Positions 8,953 to 16,937 of a stretch of 64,000 bases of DNA are shown in pieces. Source of the DNA: Allocatelliglobosispora scoriae (GTDB lineage Bacteria > Actinomycetota > Actinomycetes > Mycobacteriales > Micromonosporaceae). The stretch is taken from NCBI RefSeq assembly GCF_014204945.1, contig NZ_JACHMN010000002.1:2379001-2443000 (forward strand), given 5' to 3'. Positions within the stretch are counted from its first letter, which is position 1. Every line of letters begins with the position of its first letter. A program made the translations under genes and the position numbers. The notes below the pieces were generated by a model. The model did not search any database and was not told the DNA's origin. It saw only the letters and a list, made by a program, of their open reading frames with translations.

Positions 8953-10083
8953 TCAGTGGCCGTTGAACGCGTTGCGGATGCTGGTGAAGAAGCCGCCCTG
9001 CTTGGACAGCTCGGCCATCTCCTCGCCCCTGGCCTTGGCGAAGTCCCTCAGCATGCGTTCCTGGTCGGCGTCGAGCTTCGTGGGAGTCCGCACATCCAGG
9101 TGGACGAAGAGGTCGCCCCGGCCGGTGCCGCGCAGGTGCGGAACGCCCCGGCCCTTGACGCGCAGCGTGGAGCCCGGCTGGGTGCCCGACTTCACGTCGA
9201 GCGCCTCCTCGTTGTCGAGCGTCTTGATGGTGAGCCGGGTGCCGAGGGCTGCGGCGGTCATCGGGACCGTCACCTTGCAGTGCAGGTCGTCGCCCTTGCG
9301 GGCGTACACGTCGTGGGGTCGCTCGTGGATCTCGACGTACAGGTCGCCGGGCTGGCCGCCGCCGGGGCCGACCTCGCCCTGCTGGGCCAGGCGGATGCGC
9401 ATGCCGTCCTCGACCCCGGACGGGATCTTGACGGTGAGCGAGCGGCGGGTGCGGACCCGGCCGTCACCGGCACAGGTGGCGCAGGGGTGCGGGATCGTCG
9501 TGCCGTAGCCCTGGCAGGCGGCGCAGGGGCGGGAGGAGACGACCTGGCCGAGGAAGGTGCGCTGCACCGACTGCACCTCGCCCTTGCCGTGGCAGATGTC
9601 GCACTGGGCCAGGTGGGTGCCGGCGGCGGTGCCCGCACCGGCGCAGGTGGCGCAGAGCACGGCGGTGTCGACGGTGATCGGCGCCTCGACGCCGAAGGCG
9701 GTCTCGTGCAGGTCGAGGTCGAGCCGGATGATCGCGTCGGCGCCGGGGCGGGTCCGCGGGCGCGGCCCGCGCGACGAGGTGCCGCCGAAGAAGGCGTCCA
9801 TGATGTCCTGGAAGCCGACGAAGGGCCCACCGGGACCGCCGGGGCCGCCCATGCCGCCGCCGCCCGGGGCGAGCGGGTCGCCGCCGAGGTCGACCATCTG
9901 CCGCTTCTGGTCGTCGGAGAGGACCTCGTAGGCCGCGTTGATCTCCTTGAACTTCTCCTGCGAGGAGGGGTCCGGGTTGACGTCCGGATGGTACTGCCGG
10001 GCGAGCTTGCGGTAAGCGCGCTTGATGTCATCGGCCGTGGCGTCTTTGGGGACGCCGAGAATGCCGTAGTAGTCCTTAGCCAC
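8953..10083 (-). CDS. dnaJ: Chaperone DnaJ (DnaJ2 type)
   Basis: 376 residues, type I DnaJ. The J domain carries HPD at residues 32-34. A Gly/Phe-rich segment lies at about 72-105. Four CxxCxGxG-type repeats follow at about 145-215 ([32 protein letters not shown]), then the C-terminal substrate-binding domains. It stimulates DnaK ATP hydrolysis and delivers clients. The start is GTG 10083 with AGAGGA upstream; the open frame extends six codons further without support. It follows hrcA by 43 bases and is expected to be controlled by the CIRCE site upstream of hrcA. No dnaK-grpE here, so this is the second, hrcA-linked dnaJ. Confidence 0.96.
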   Translation of the reverse strand: MAKDYYGILGVPKDATADDIKRAYRKLARQYHPDVNPDPSSQEKFKEINAAYEVLSDDQKRQMVDLGGDPLAPGGGGMGGPGGPGGPFVGFQDIMDAFFGGTSSRGPRPRTRPGADAIIRLDLDLHETAFGVEAPITVDTAVLCATCAGAGTAAGTHLAQCDICHGKGEVQSVQRTFLGQVVSSRPCAACQGYGTTIPHPCATCAGDGRVRTRRSLTVKIPSGVEDGMRIRLAQQGEVGPGGGQPGDLYVEIHERPHDVYARKGDDLHCKVTVPMTAAALGTRLTIKTLDNEEALDVKSGTQPGSTLRVKGRGVPHLRGTGRGDLFVHLDVRTPTKLDADQERMLRDFAKARGEEMAELSKQGGFFTSIRNAFNGH

Positions 10084-10126
10084 GAAGATCCTCTGTCGCA
10101 ATATCGCAGGTCGCAGGTCGCTGTCG

Positions 10127-11146
10127 TTAGTGCTGTGCCAGCAGATCGCCGACGTAGCGTGCCACGGCGCGAACCGTGGCGATGGTGCCCGGATAGTCCA
10201 TGCGGGTCGGGCCGAGCACGCCCAGGCCCCCGACGACGGTGTCCCCAGGACCGTAGCCGGTGCTGACTATCGAGGTGGCACGGAGATCGACGAACTCGTT
10301 CTCGTCGCCGATCCGCACGCGTGGTGCCATCTCCTGCTCGCCGATGAGCTTGAGCAGGATGACCTCCTCCTCCAGCGCCTCGAGCACGGGGCGCAGGGAG
10401 CCGGCGAAGTCCAGGATGCCACCCCGGGTGAGGTTGGCGGTGCCGGCGAGCGCGATGCGCTCCTCGCCGCGCTCGACCAATGTCTCCAGCAGCACCGTGG
10501 CGAGCACGGTCATGCTCGCCGAGAGGTGCGCGGGCACCTCGTCCAGGAGGGCCTGGACCAGCGGCGGCGCCGCCGAGAGCTGCTTGCCGCCGAGCTTGGC
10601 GTTGACCAGCCCGCGCAGCTCGGAGACGTCCTCGGGCGGGATCGGTGTGGGCAGCTCGAGCTGGCGCTGCTCCACCCGGCCGGTATCGGTGATCATGACG
10701 ACCATCACCCGGGTGGTGCTGATCGGCACCAGCTCCAGGTGCCGGACGCTCGACCGGGAGAGTGACGGATATTGCACGACGGCGACCTGACGGGTGAGCT
10801 GCGCGAGCAGCCGGACCGTCCGATGCACGACATCATCGAGGTCGAGGGCGCCCATCAGGAATCGCTCGATCGCCCGGCGCTCGGCCGGCGAGAGCGGCTT
10901 GACCCGGGAGAGTCGATCGACGAAGAGGCGGTAGCCGCGGTCGGTCGGAACCCGGCCGGCGCTGGTGTGGGGCTGGCGGATATAGCCCTCCTCCTCCAGC
11001 ACGGCCATGTCGTTTCGCACGGTCGCGGGAGAAACGCCCAGGCTGTGGCGCTCGACCAGGGACTTGCTGCCGACCGGCTCCTGCGTGGCGACGTAGTCCT
11101 CCACGATGGCGCGCAGGACGTCCAGCTTGCGATCGTCTAGACCCAC
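10127..11146 (-). CDS. hrcA: Heat-inducible transcription repressor HrcA
   Basis: 339 residues. HrcA represses class I heat-shock genes by binding CIRCE. The N-terminal winged helix is clear ([18 protein letters not shown], about residues 40-57, then the [12 protein letters not shown] wing). I chose GTG 11146 because GGAGGG lies about seven bases upstream; the open frame begins ten codons earlier inside the operator region. A perfect CIRCE element sits 24 bases upstream, so the gene is autoregulated. The operon continues with dnaJ and rsmE. Confidence 0.96.
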   Translation of the reverse strand: MGLDDRKLDVLRAIVEDYVATQEPVGSKSLVERHSLGVSPATVRNDMAVLEEEGYIRQPHTSAGRVPTDRGYRLFVDRLSRVKPLSPAERRAIERFLMGALDLDDVVHRTVRLLAQLTRQVAVVQYPSLSRSSVRHLELVPISTTRVMVVMITDTGRVEQRQLELPTPIPPEDVSELRGLVNAKLGGKQLSAAPPLVQALLDEVPAHLSASMTVLATVLLETLVERGEERIALAGTANLTRGGILDFAGSLRPVLEALEEEVILLKLIGEQEMAPRVRIGDENEFVDLRATSIVSTGYGPGDTVVGGLGVLGPTRMDYPGTIATVRAVARYVGDLLAQH

Positions 11147-11169
11147 ACCGACTCCCTCCGCACGGATGA

Positions 11170-11196
11170 CTGGCACTCTCGCTGAGCGAGTGCCAG
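11170..11196 (-). promoter_or_regulatory. CIRCE operator for HrcA
   Basis: CTGGCACTC, nine bases, GAGTGCCAG: a perfect 9-9-9 inverted repeat with the same spacing as the CIRCE consensus (TTAGCACTC-N9-GAGTGCTAA) and the same GCACTC/GAGTGC core. It lies directly upstream of hrcA. A TAGACT hexamer on the minus strand next to it could be the -10 box, so a bound repressor would block the promoter. Confidence 0.93.
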
Positions 11197-11319
11197 TCTA
11201 CTGGGGCGACGGTTCAGTGGCGACGGCAGGATTTTGATCACCATTCAACTCGGAAATGTCGGCTTTCCGTCAAGAGTGTTGTGTGGCGCTGGATGATCCA
11301 TCGTCCTACCCTGACCGGC

Positions 11320-11796
11320 ATGAGTGATACCCCCACCCCTCCGGGGCAGCCGGACCCGAATTCGCAGCCGCCGTCGGCGCCGTCGTTCGAAACCCCCCCG
11401 GCATACTCGGCGCCCTCCGCGCCGTTGGGCAACGCCGCCCCGTCGGGCTACGCCAACAGCGATGAGAAGACGTGGGCTCTCGTGGCCCACTTCGGCGGTG
11501 CCGCCGGCGCCGTCATCGGCAGTGGTGCGGGCGGCTGGGTCGCCCCGCTGATCGCGCTGCTCGCCAAGGGCAACGAGTCCCCCACGGTCCGCGCGCACGC
11601 GGTCGCCGCGCTGAACTTCCAGATCCTGGTCAGCATCATCGCGATCGTGAGCTGGATCCTGGTCTGCATCGTGATCGGCTTCGTCGGCGTCATCGCCGCC
11701 GTCATCGGTGGCGCGCTCTTCGGCATCCTCGCGGGTGTCAAGGCCAACGAAGGCGCGTTCTACAAGTACCCGATGTCCATCTCCCTGGTGAAGTGA
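11320..11796 (+). CDS. DUF4870-family membrane protein
   Basis: 158 residues. A Pro/Ser-rich N-terminal tail (about 1-50) is followed by an SDEKTWALVAHFGG start to the membrane domain, a hydrophobic stretch, the charged loop with NESPTVRAHAVAALNFQ, and one long hydrophobic region (about 105-145). This is the DUF4870 pattern; its function is unknown. ATG 11320 was preferred because the upstream extension is basic and lacks support. The stop is one base from the hemW stop, with which it is convergent, so there is no room for a terminator between them. Confidence 0.8.
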   Translation: MSDTPTPPGQPDPNSQPPSAPSFETPPAYSAPSAPLGNAAPSGYANSDEKTWALVAHFGGAAGAVIGSGAGGWVAPLIALLAKGNESPTVRAHAVAALNFQILVSIIAIVSWILVCIVIGFVGVIAAVIGGALFGILAGVKANEGAFYKYPMSISLVK

Positions 11797-11797
11797 C

Positions 11798-13006
11798 TTA
11801 CGCCAGAACCTCGCGGATAACCGCGTCGGCAAGGAGTCGGCCGCGCAGCGTCAGAGCTGCGCGGCCGTTCTTGTGCGCGGTCTCGTCGAGCAGGCCGTCG
11901 GCGAGCGCCTGTGCCACGGCGGCCGCGTCACGGATGGCGGTCAGGGGCATCCCCTCGGCCAGGCGCAGGCGCAGCATCACGTCCTCGACATAGCGGTCCT
12001 CGTCGGTGAGCAGCTCCCGGGCGTGGCCGGGCGAGACGCCGTCGTTGATGCGGTCGGCGTACGCGGCGGGGCGCTTCACGTTCCACCACCGGACGCCGCC
12101 GACGTGGCTGTGCGCGCCCGGCCCGATCCCCCACCAGTCGCCGCCGCGCCAGTAGAGCAGGTTGTGCTTGCACTGCCCGGCGGGTGTGGTCGCCCAGTTG
12201 GAGACCTCGTACCAGGAGAAGCCGGCGGCGCTGAGAGCCCGGTCGGCGGCGAGGTATCGGTCGGCCGCGACATCGTCGCTCGGCATCGGCAGGTCGCCCC
12301 GGCGCACCTGCTTCGCCAGGCGGGTGCCGTCCTCCACGATCAGGGAATAGGCACTCACGTGGTCGACTCCGGCGGCGATCGCGGAGGCGAGGGAGGCGGC
12401 GAAGTCGGCGGGGGTCTCGGTCGGCGTACCGTAGATCAAATCAAGATTGACATGCGCGAACCCGGCTTCGCGCGCCTCGGCCGCCGCGGCCCGCGCCCGG
12501 CCCGGCGTGTGGTTTCGCTCCAATATCTTGAGTACGCCCACCGCCGTCGACTGCATCCCCAGCGAGATCCGGGTGAACCCGGCCTGCCGCAGCCGCCGCA
12601 GCGAGGTGGCGTTGACCGACTCCGGATTCGCCTCCGTCGTGATCTCGGCGCCCCGAGCCAGCCCGAAGGCGTCCCCGACCGCGTCGAGCATCCGGGCGAG
12701 ATCGTCGGCCGGGAGCAGGGTCGGCGTGCCGCCGCCGATGAAGACCGTCTGCACCTCGGGTGCCGAGCCGCCCAGCACCCGCTTGGCGAACGCGATCTCC
12801 TTCAGCGCCGCGCTCACATAGTCGCTCTGATCGAGCCCGCTCTCGCTCGGCGTGTAGGTGTTGAAGTCGCAGTAGCCGCAGCGGCTGGCGCAGAACGGCA
12901 CGTGCAGATAGAAGCCGAAGCCCTTCCGACCCACGTCGGCGAGCGCGGCGTCGGGCAGCGCGCCGTCGGCCGGAACGGGCTCGCCCTCGGGAAGGTCTCC
13001 TGGCAT
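11798..13006 (-). CDS. hemW: Radical SAM heme chaperone HemW
   Basis: 402 residues. The radical-SAM cluster motif is CASRCGYCD (CxxxCxxC, about residue 38), with the GGGTP SAM motif near 85 and HNLLYWRGGDWWG near 275, the HemW-type HNxxYW element. HemW carries heme to target proteins and is often mislabelled as oxygen-independent coproporphyrinogen oxidase. ATG 13006 is chosen; the nine-codon longer frame would run into the divergent gene. Only 17 bases separate this start from the enoyl-CoA hydratase start on the other strand. Confidence 0.9.
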   Translation of the reverse strand: MPGDLPEGEPVPADGALPDAALADVGRKGFGFYLHVPFCASRCGYCDFNTYTPSESGLDQSDYVSAALKEIAFAKRVLGGSAPEVQTVFIGGGTPTLLPADDLARMLDAVGDAFGLARGAEITTEANPESVNATSLRRLRQAGFTRISLGMQSTAVGVLKILERNHTPGRARAAAAEAREAGFAHVNLDLIYGTPTETPADFAASLASAIAAGVDHVSAYSLIVEDGTRLAKQVRRGDLPMPSDDVAADRYLAADRALSAAGFSWYEVSNWATTPAGQCKHNLLYWRGGDWWGIGPGAHSHVGGVRWWNVKRPAAYADRINDGVSPGHARELLTDEDRYVEDVMLRLRLAEGMPLTAIRDAAAVAQALADGLLDETAHKNGRAALTLRGRLLADAVIREVLA

Positions 13007-13023
13007 ACCACTAGTCTGCCCTG

Positions 13024-13815
13024 GTGACCTCAAATAGCGACCAGGCGGCCCGATTCGTTACGGTGACCAGCGCCCACGGCGTGACGACGATCACCCTCGA
13101 CAGCCCGGCGAACCGCAACGCGCTCTCCATCGCGCTCATGACGCAACTGCTGGCGGCGCTCGACGAGGCGACCGCCGACGAGGCCTGCCGAGTGATCCAG
13201 CTCGATCACACGGGCCCGGTCTTCTGCTCCGGCGCGGACCTCAAGGAGACCCTCGCGTCGACCTCGGGTGGCGTACCGGTGCCGGTGTCGATGCTCGGCG
13301 ATGTGCTCCTCGCTGTCGCCCAGTGCCCCAAGCCGGTGCTCGCGGTCGTCCGCGGACCGGCTCGCGCGGGCGGGCTGGGCCTGATCGCCGCCGCCGACCT
13401 CGCGATCTGCACCGATGAGGCGACCTTCGCCTTCTCCGAGGTGCGCCTGGGCGTCGTACCAGCGGTGATCTCAGCCACCGTCCTCCCCCGCCTGACTCCG
13501 CGCGCGGCGGCGGAGCTCTTCCTCACCGGCGACGTCTTCACCGGCCGCCGGGCCGCCGAGATCGGGCTGGTCACCGCATCCGTGCCGGGAGCTGAGCTGG
13601 ACGAGGCGGCCGAGCGGCTGCGCGACTCGCTGCGGCGCGGCGGGCCGCAGGCGTTGCGCGCCACCAAGGAACTGCTGCGCGTCGACGGGCTGGCGGAGCG
13701 ACTCGCCGCGCTGACCGAGCTCTCGGTCGCGTTCTTCGGCTCCGACGAGGGCCGGGAGGGCGTCGCTGCGATCCGCGAGAAGCGCAATCCGGCATGGGTG
13801 AGCCAAGGCCACTAA
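13024..13815 (+). CDS. Enoyl-CoA hydratase/isomerase family protein
   Basis: 263 residues with the crotonase fold pattern: ANRNALS near residue 22-28, the oxyanion-hole segments CSGADLK (about 70) and ARAGGLGLIAAADLAI (about 117-132), and a C-terminal helical region. Members hydrate or isomerise acyl-CoA thioesters. The substrate cannot be given; the Gly-Leu in place of the usual catalytic Glu pair at the second active-site loop makes the exact reaction uncertain. The GTG start is very near the hemW start, so an internal GTG at 13063 is a possible alternative. Confidence 0.85.
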   Translation: MTSNSDQAARFVTVTSAHGVTTITLDSPANRNALSIALMTQLLAALDEATADEACRVIQLDHTGPVFCSGADLKETLASTSGGVPVPVSMLGDVLLAVAQCPKPVLAVVRGPARAGGLGLIAAADLAICTDEATFAFSEVRLGVVPAVISATVLPRLTPRAAAELFLTGDVFTGRRAAEIGLVTASVPGAELDEAAERLRDSLRRGGPQALRATKELLRVDGLAERLAALTELSVAFFGSDEGREGVAAIREKRNPAWVSQGH

Positions 13816-13824
13816 ACTGACGCC

Positions 13825-14706
13825 GTGGTGGCGAAACGGCGCAAGGGTGCGGGCACGGTCTTCCTCGTGGTGGTCGCCCTCCTCGTCGCCGGTGGTTTCG
13901 CCGCCTATCTCGCCGGCCGCGATGGTGCCAAGCTGCCATTCCCACTGCCCAAGCTGTCCGGGTGCGTCGTCACGGCGGCCAACGACACGGGTCGCGACTC
14001 CTGGGCGCTCGACGTGACCCAGATGGCCAACGCGGCCACGATCGCCGCCGTCGGCATCCGCAAGAAGGTCCCCGACAAGGCGATCATCGTGGCGCTCGCC
14101 ACCGCCCTGCAGGAGTCCAAGCTCGAAAACCTCGGCGGCGGCGACCGCGACTCCGTCGGTCTCTTCCAGCAGCGGCCCAGCCAGGGCTGGGGGACGGCGC
14201 AGCAGATCAGCGATCCGCGTTACGCCTCGACGAAGTTCTACAACGCGCTCGCCAAGGTGAAGGGCTGGGAGAAGCTCCGGGTCACCGAGGCGGCGCAGAA
14301 GGTGCAGCGCTCGGCCTTCCCCGAGGCGTACCAGAAGTGGGAGGACGAGGCCTCCGTTCTCGCCATGGCCCTGCTCGGCGGTGCCAAGGGTGCCGTGAGC
14401 TGCAACCTCCCGGACGACGATCCGGTCGTCAAGGGCTCCGCCGCCGTCGACCACGTCCTCACCGCGCTCGCGGCCGACTGGGCCGGCACAGCCACCACCT
14501 CCGCCGAGCCGGGCCTGCAGGGTGTCCGCATCGCCGCCGCCGACAACAAGCGCGGCTGGCAGCTCGCCCACTGGACCGTGGCCCAGGCCGCGGAGAACGG
14601 CGTGACCCGGGTCGCCTTCGACGGCCGGGAGTGGAGTACGGAATCAGGCGAATGGCGCGAATCCCAAGCCGTTGCGTCACATGTCCTCGTCGAGGTGTTT
14701 GCCTGA
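13825..14706 (+). CDS. Membrane-anchored lysozyme-like (SLT-type) protein
   Basis: 293 residues. A basic start and a hydrophobic segment (about 11-28) give a signal anchor. The central domain (about 55-185) has ALQESKLEN followed by DRDSVGLFQQRPSQGWGT and a late FPEAYQKWEDEA. The catalytic-type Glu and the S-x-GLFQ loop resemble soluble lytic transglycosylases, so cleavage of peptidoglycan is plausible but not shown. The same domain occurs in the protein at 42854-43633. A second domain (about 195-293) is not recognised. It starts nine bases after the hydratase stop, so the two are probably cotranscribed. Confidence 0.7.
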   Translation: MVAKRRKGAGTVFLVVVALLVAGGFAAYLAGRDGAKLPFPLPKLSGCVVTAANDTGRDSWALDVTQMANAATIAAVGIRKKVPDKAIIVALATALQESKLENLGGGDRDSVGLFQQRPSQGWGTAQQISDPRYASTKFYNALAKVKGWEKLRVTEAAQKVQRSAFPEAYQKWEDEASVLAMALLGGAKGAVSCNLPDDDPVVKGSAAVDHVLTALAADWAGTATTSAEPGLQGVRIAAADNKRGWQLAHWTVAQAAENGVTRVAFDGREWSTESGEWRESQAVASHVLVEVFA

Positions 14707-14710
14707 TCGT

Positions 14711-14729
14711 GCCCTGGTGGGGCCAGGGC
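14711..14729 (+). terminator. Short hairpin after the lysozyme-like gene
   Basis: GCCCTGG and CCAGGGC arms (seven bases) around a TGGGG loop, four bases past the stop codon. A further dyad, CGCGAGA/TCTCGCG (14745-14768), lies between it and the next gene and could be an operator or a second terminator. Confidence 0.5.
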
Positions 14730-14823
14730 GGCATGCTCCGGAAACGCGAGATACCATCGGCTCTCGCGTGCCTGCACCCTCTTATTGTCGTGGGCTCGAC
14801 CGGACACACCCCTAGGGGAGGAC

Positions 14824-15732
14824 ATGTCGAATTCGTCTTACTACGGCGACCTGACCGGTTATGAGCCGATCAGTGAAGTCGACCGCAAGGAGTTCCACGA
14901 GCAGGGCTTCCTGCTGCTGCGCAACGTTCTGACCGAGGAGCACCGGGCGGCCCTGGAGACAGCGGTCGACCGCGTCTACGCCGAGGAGGTGGCGGCCGGC
15001 AACGACAAGAACGGCACCGTCCACCTGCTGGGCTTCCTCAACCGTGACGAGCTCTTCGGCGAGCTGCTGACGCACCCGAAGGTGCTGCCCTACATGTGGG
15101 GCCTGGCGGGGTGGAACATCTACTCCCACCACAACCACCTCGACGTCACGCCCCCGGCCAAGGAGCCGGAGAAGCCCTACTGGGGCTGGCACCAGGACGG
15201 TTACCGGCAGAACTCCGACCCCGAGACCATGGACCCCAACCTGCCTCGGCCGATGTTCTCGCTGAAGATCGCCTATGTCCTCTCCGACCTGTCGGAGAAC
15301 GGCCGCGGCGCCACCAAGGTCATCCCCGGCAGCCACCTGAAGAACTCGCTGCCGCGCCCGGCCGACCTGAGCGTGCACAACCCCGACCCCGAGGGCACCG
15401 TGGAGATCACGGCGAACCCGGGTGACGCGTTCATCTTCGACCGCCGCCAGTGGCACTCCCGCTCGACGAACCTGTCGACGATCACGCGCAAGATGCTCTT
15501 CGTCGGCTACACCTACCGCTGGATCCGTCACCTGGACGCGATCGATTTCGACCCCAACGGCGAGTGGTACGCCAACCGCACCCCCGTCCAGCGCCAACTC
15601 CTGGGCGAGGCCCCCCACAGCGCGAACTACTGGGGCATCAACTGGGACGGCTACGTGGACGACGAAATCCCCCTCCGCAAGGAACTTAAGACCAGAGGCC
15701 TACTAGACCGCAACATCCCCTGGCTGAGGTAA
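14824..15732 (+). CDS. Phytanoyl-CoA dioxygenase (PhyH) family oxygenase
   Basis: 302 residues. This is a non-heme Fe(II)/2-oxoglutarate oxygenase. The HxD iron ligands are in WHQDGY (about residue 122-126), the distal His in RRQWHSRST (about 210), with the arginine next to it for 2-oxoglutarate. Its overall pattern resembles ectoine hydroxylase-like PhyH proteins but the substrate is unknown. ATG 14824 is preceded by GGGGAGG at ideal distance; this ribosome site is part of a CCCCTAGGGG palindrome (14809-14818). It ends next to repeat A2 and is convergent with the chaplin-like genes. Confidence 0.85.
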   Translation: MSNSSYYGDLTGYEPISEVDRKEFHEQGFLLLRNVLTEEHRAALETAVDRVYAEEVAAGNDKNGTVHLLGFLNRDELFGELLTHPKVLPYMWGLAGWNIYSHHNHLDVTPPAKEPEKPYWGWHQDGYRQNSDPETMDPNLPRPMFSLKIAYVLSDLSENGRGATKVIPGSHLKNSLPRPADLSVHNPDPEGTVEITANPGDAFIFDRRQWHSRSTNLSTITRKMLFVGYTYRWIRHLDAIDFDPNGEWYANRTPVQRQLLGEAPHSANYWGINWDGYVDDEIPLRKELKTRGLLDRNIPWLR

Positions 15733-15739
15733 GCCCCCA

Positions 15740-15818
15740 AAATTCGCGTTGATCAAGGGAAGACTCGCCGCATATCGGGCACCCGGGATGGTGAGTCTTC
15801 CCTTGATCAACGCGAATT
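15740..15818. repeat. Intergenic inverted repeat, family A copy 2
   Basis: Arms 15740-15766 and 15793-15818 around a 26-base loop. Arm sequence is the same as in copy 1 at 619-698, and the loop differs at three positions. As in copy 1 it lies between convergent genes, seven bases after the PhyH stop codon. Confidence 0.9.
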
Positions 15819-15822
15819 GATA

Positions 15823-15862
15823 CGACGGCCCCCGCGCACCGGTAGGTGTGCGGGGGCCGTCG
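15823..15862 (-). terminator. Hairpin terminator of the chaplin-like gene A
   Basis: 18-base arms (15823-15840 and 15845-15862) with one G-T pair and a 4-base GGTA loop. It starts 11 bases beyond the minus-strand stop codon at 15874. It abuts repeat A2, so two strong hairpins separate this gene from the convergent PhyH gene. Confidence 0.8.
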
Positions 15863-15873
15863 CGGTGTTCAGG

Positions 15874-16761
15874 TCAGCTGCCGTTGGTGATCAGCGAACC
15901 CTTGTCACAGCCACCGAAGACGTTGGCGGGGCTGTTGATGGCCGGAGACAGACCGACGATGCCGAGGAGCGAGTCCGACGCGCAGACCTGGATCGGCACC
16001 AGGTTGACGCCGGTGTTGCTGAGCAGCGGGATGACCGCCTGCTGCTCCCGGTCCTCGATGGTGGTCATGGCGTCCGTGCAGCTGCCGACGACGGTCGTCG
16101 GCGAGTTGAAGCCGGCCGCGGCGCCCACGCCCATCACCGCGGTCGAACCGCAGGTCTGCCAGGCGAGCGCGTCGAGCGAGGAGCCGCTGAAGAGCGAGAG
16201 CAGGCTCTTCGGCCCGTGCTCGTGATCCGGCGCCGTGATCTTGGTGCTGGCGTTGTCGCAGTCACCGGTGACGGTGTTGGGGGAGTTCAGCGCCACGGTG
16301 GCACCGACGCCGCCGACGACCGTCGAACCGCAGACCTGCCACGGCGCGAGGTTGACCGAGCTGTCGTCGAAGAGCGAGATCAGGGCCGGTGCCGTGTCCT
16401 GCTTGAGCTTCACGTTGGCGTTGGTGCAGTCGCCGAGGACGGTGTTGGGCGACGAAGCGGCGACGGCCGCACCGACCCCCGCCGTCGCGGTCGAGCCGCA
16501 GAACTGCCACGGCGCCACCAGCAGCGAAGACCCGCCGAAGACGGAGAGCAGCGGCTGCACCGTGTCGTTGGCGCCCAGACCGAACGCGTTCTTGGTGACC
16601 GCCTTCGTGATCGCCTGCGCACTCGAGTTCGGCGCGGTGAGCACCGACGCGGAGCCGAGCTGGGCCGGACCGGTGGTGGGCGAGGCAGCGGCCGAGGTAC
16701 CCATCGCGGCTACCGTCGCGATCGCACCGACGGCGACAGCCCCCGCCTTCTTTATCTGCAT
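15874..16761 (-). CDS. Secreted protein with four chaplin-like Cys-Cys repeats (A)
   Basis: 295 residues. It begins MQIKKAGAVAVGAIATVAAMG with an ASA-A type cleavage site near residue 25, a Sec signal peptide. Four repeats of about 50-58 residues follow (starting near 70, 125, 182 and 240). Each has a LLSVF-like start, a hydrophobic PWQxC, then GSTxxxGVG, SPNTV and GDC, giving two cysteines per repeat about 23 residues apart. The arrangement, mainly the last repeat (PIQVCASDSLLGIVGL), recalls the chaplin domain of Streptomyces aerial-hypha coat proteins, but the spacing is longer. No wall-sorting signal or membrane helix follows. A role in a hydrophobic surface layer is an inference. ATG 16761 has AGGAGTG upstream. 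Confidence 0.7.
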   Translation of the reverse strand: MQIKKAGAVAVGAIATVAAMGTSAAASPTTGPAQLGSASVLTAPNSSAQAITKAVTKNAFGLGANDTVQPLLSVFGGSSLLVAPWQFCGSTATAGVGAAVAASSPNTVLGDCTNANVKLKQDTAPALISLFDDSSVNLAPWQVCGSTVVGGVGATVALNSPNTVTGDCDNASTKITAPDHEHGPKSLLSLFSGSSLDALAWQTCGSTAVMGVGAAAGFNSPTTVVGSCTDAMTTIEDREQQAVIPLLSNTGVNLVPIQVCASDSLLGIVGLSPAINSPANVFGGCDKGSLITNGS

Positions 16762-16835
16762 ACTCACTCCTATTTGGACAGGCCGCCCCGGCTGAGCACG
16801 CGCGGATAGCCAGAGCGGTGAACACTGCACACTGC

Positions 16836-16863
16836 GTAACGATGCTTGATCGTTGGAGTTACT
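16836..16863 (-). promoter_or_regulatory. Putative ECF-type promoter of chaplin-like gene A
   Basis: On the minus strand AGTAAC (16863-16858), 16 bases, CGTTAC (16841-16836). The same two hexamers with the same spacer length stand before gene B, and both lie about 75 bases upstream of their ATG. The pattern is close to the CGTAAC-N16-CGTTGA type consensus I recall for sigma-BldN of Streptomyces, which drives chaplin and rodlin genes. A GCAGTGTT box follows seven bases downstream in both. Confidence 0.65.
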
Positions 16864-16880
16864 CAACGTTGTGAAATGCA

Positions 16881-16915
16881 GTACGGGGCGAGTCCACAAG
16901 GGACTCGCCCCGTAC
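16881..16915 (-). terminator. Hairpin terminator of chaplin-like gene B
   Basis: Perfect 15-base arms (16881-16895 and 16901-16915) with an ACAAG loop, 22 bases beyond the stop codon of gene B and just upstream of the gene A promoter. This indicates that A and B are transcribed separately in spite of their same orientation. Confidence 0.85.
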
Positions 16916-16937
16916 GGGCGTTGCCACAGACCCCGAA

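Noticed and set aside
15740-15818. Insertion sequence or MITE with target duplication
   Set aside because: The family A element has long terminal inverted repeats, but I found no transposase and no convincing short direct repeats at the borders of both copies.
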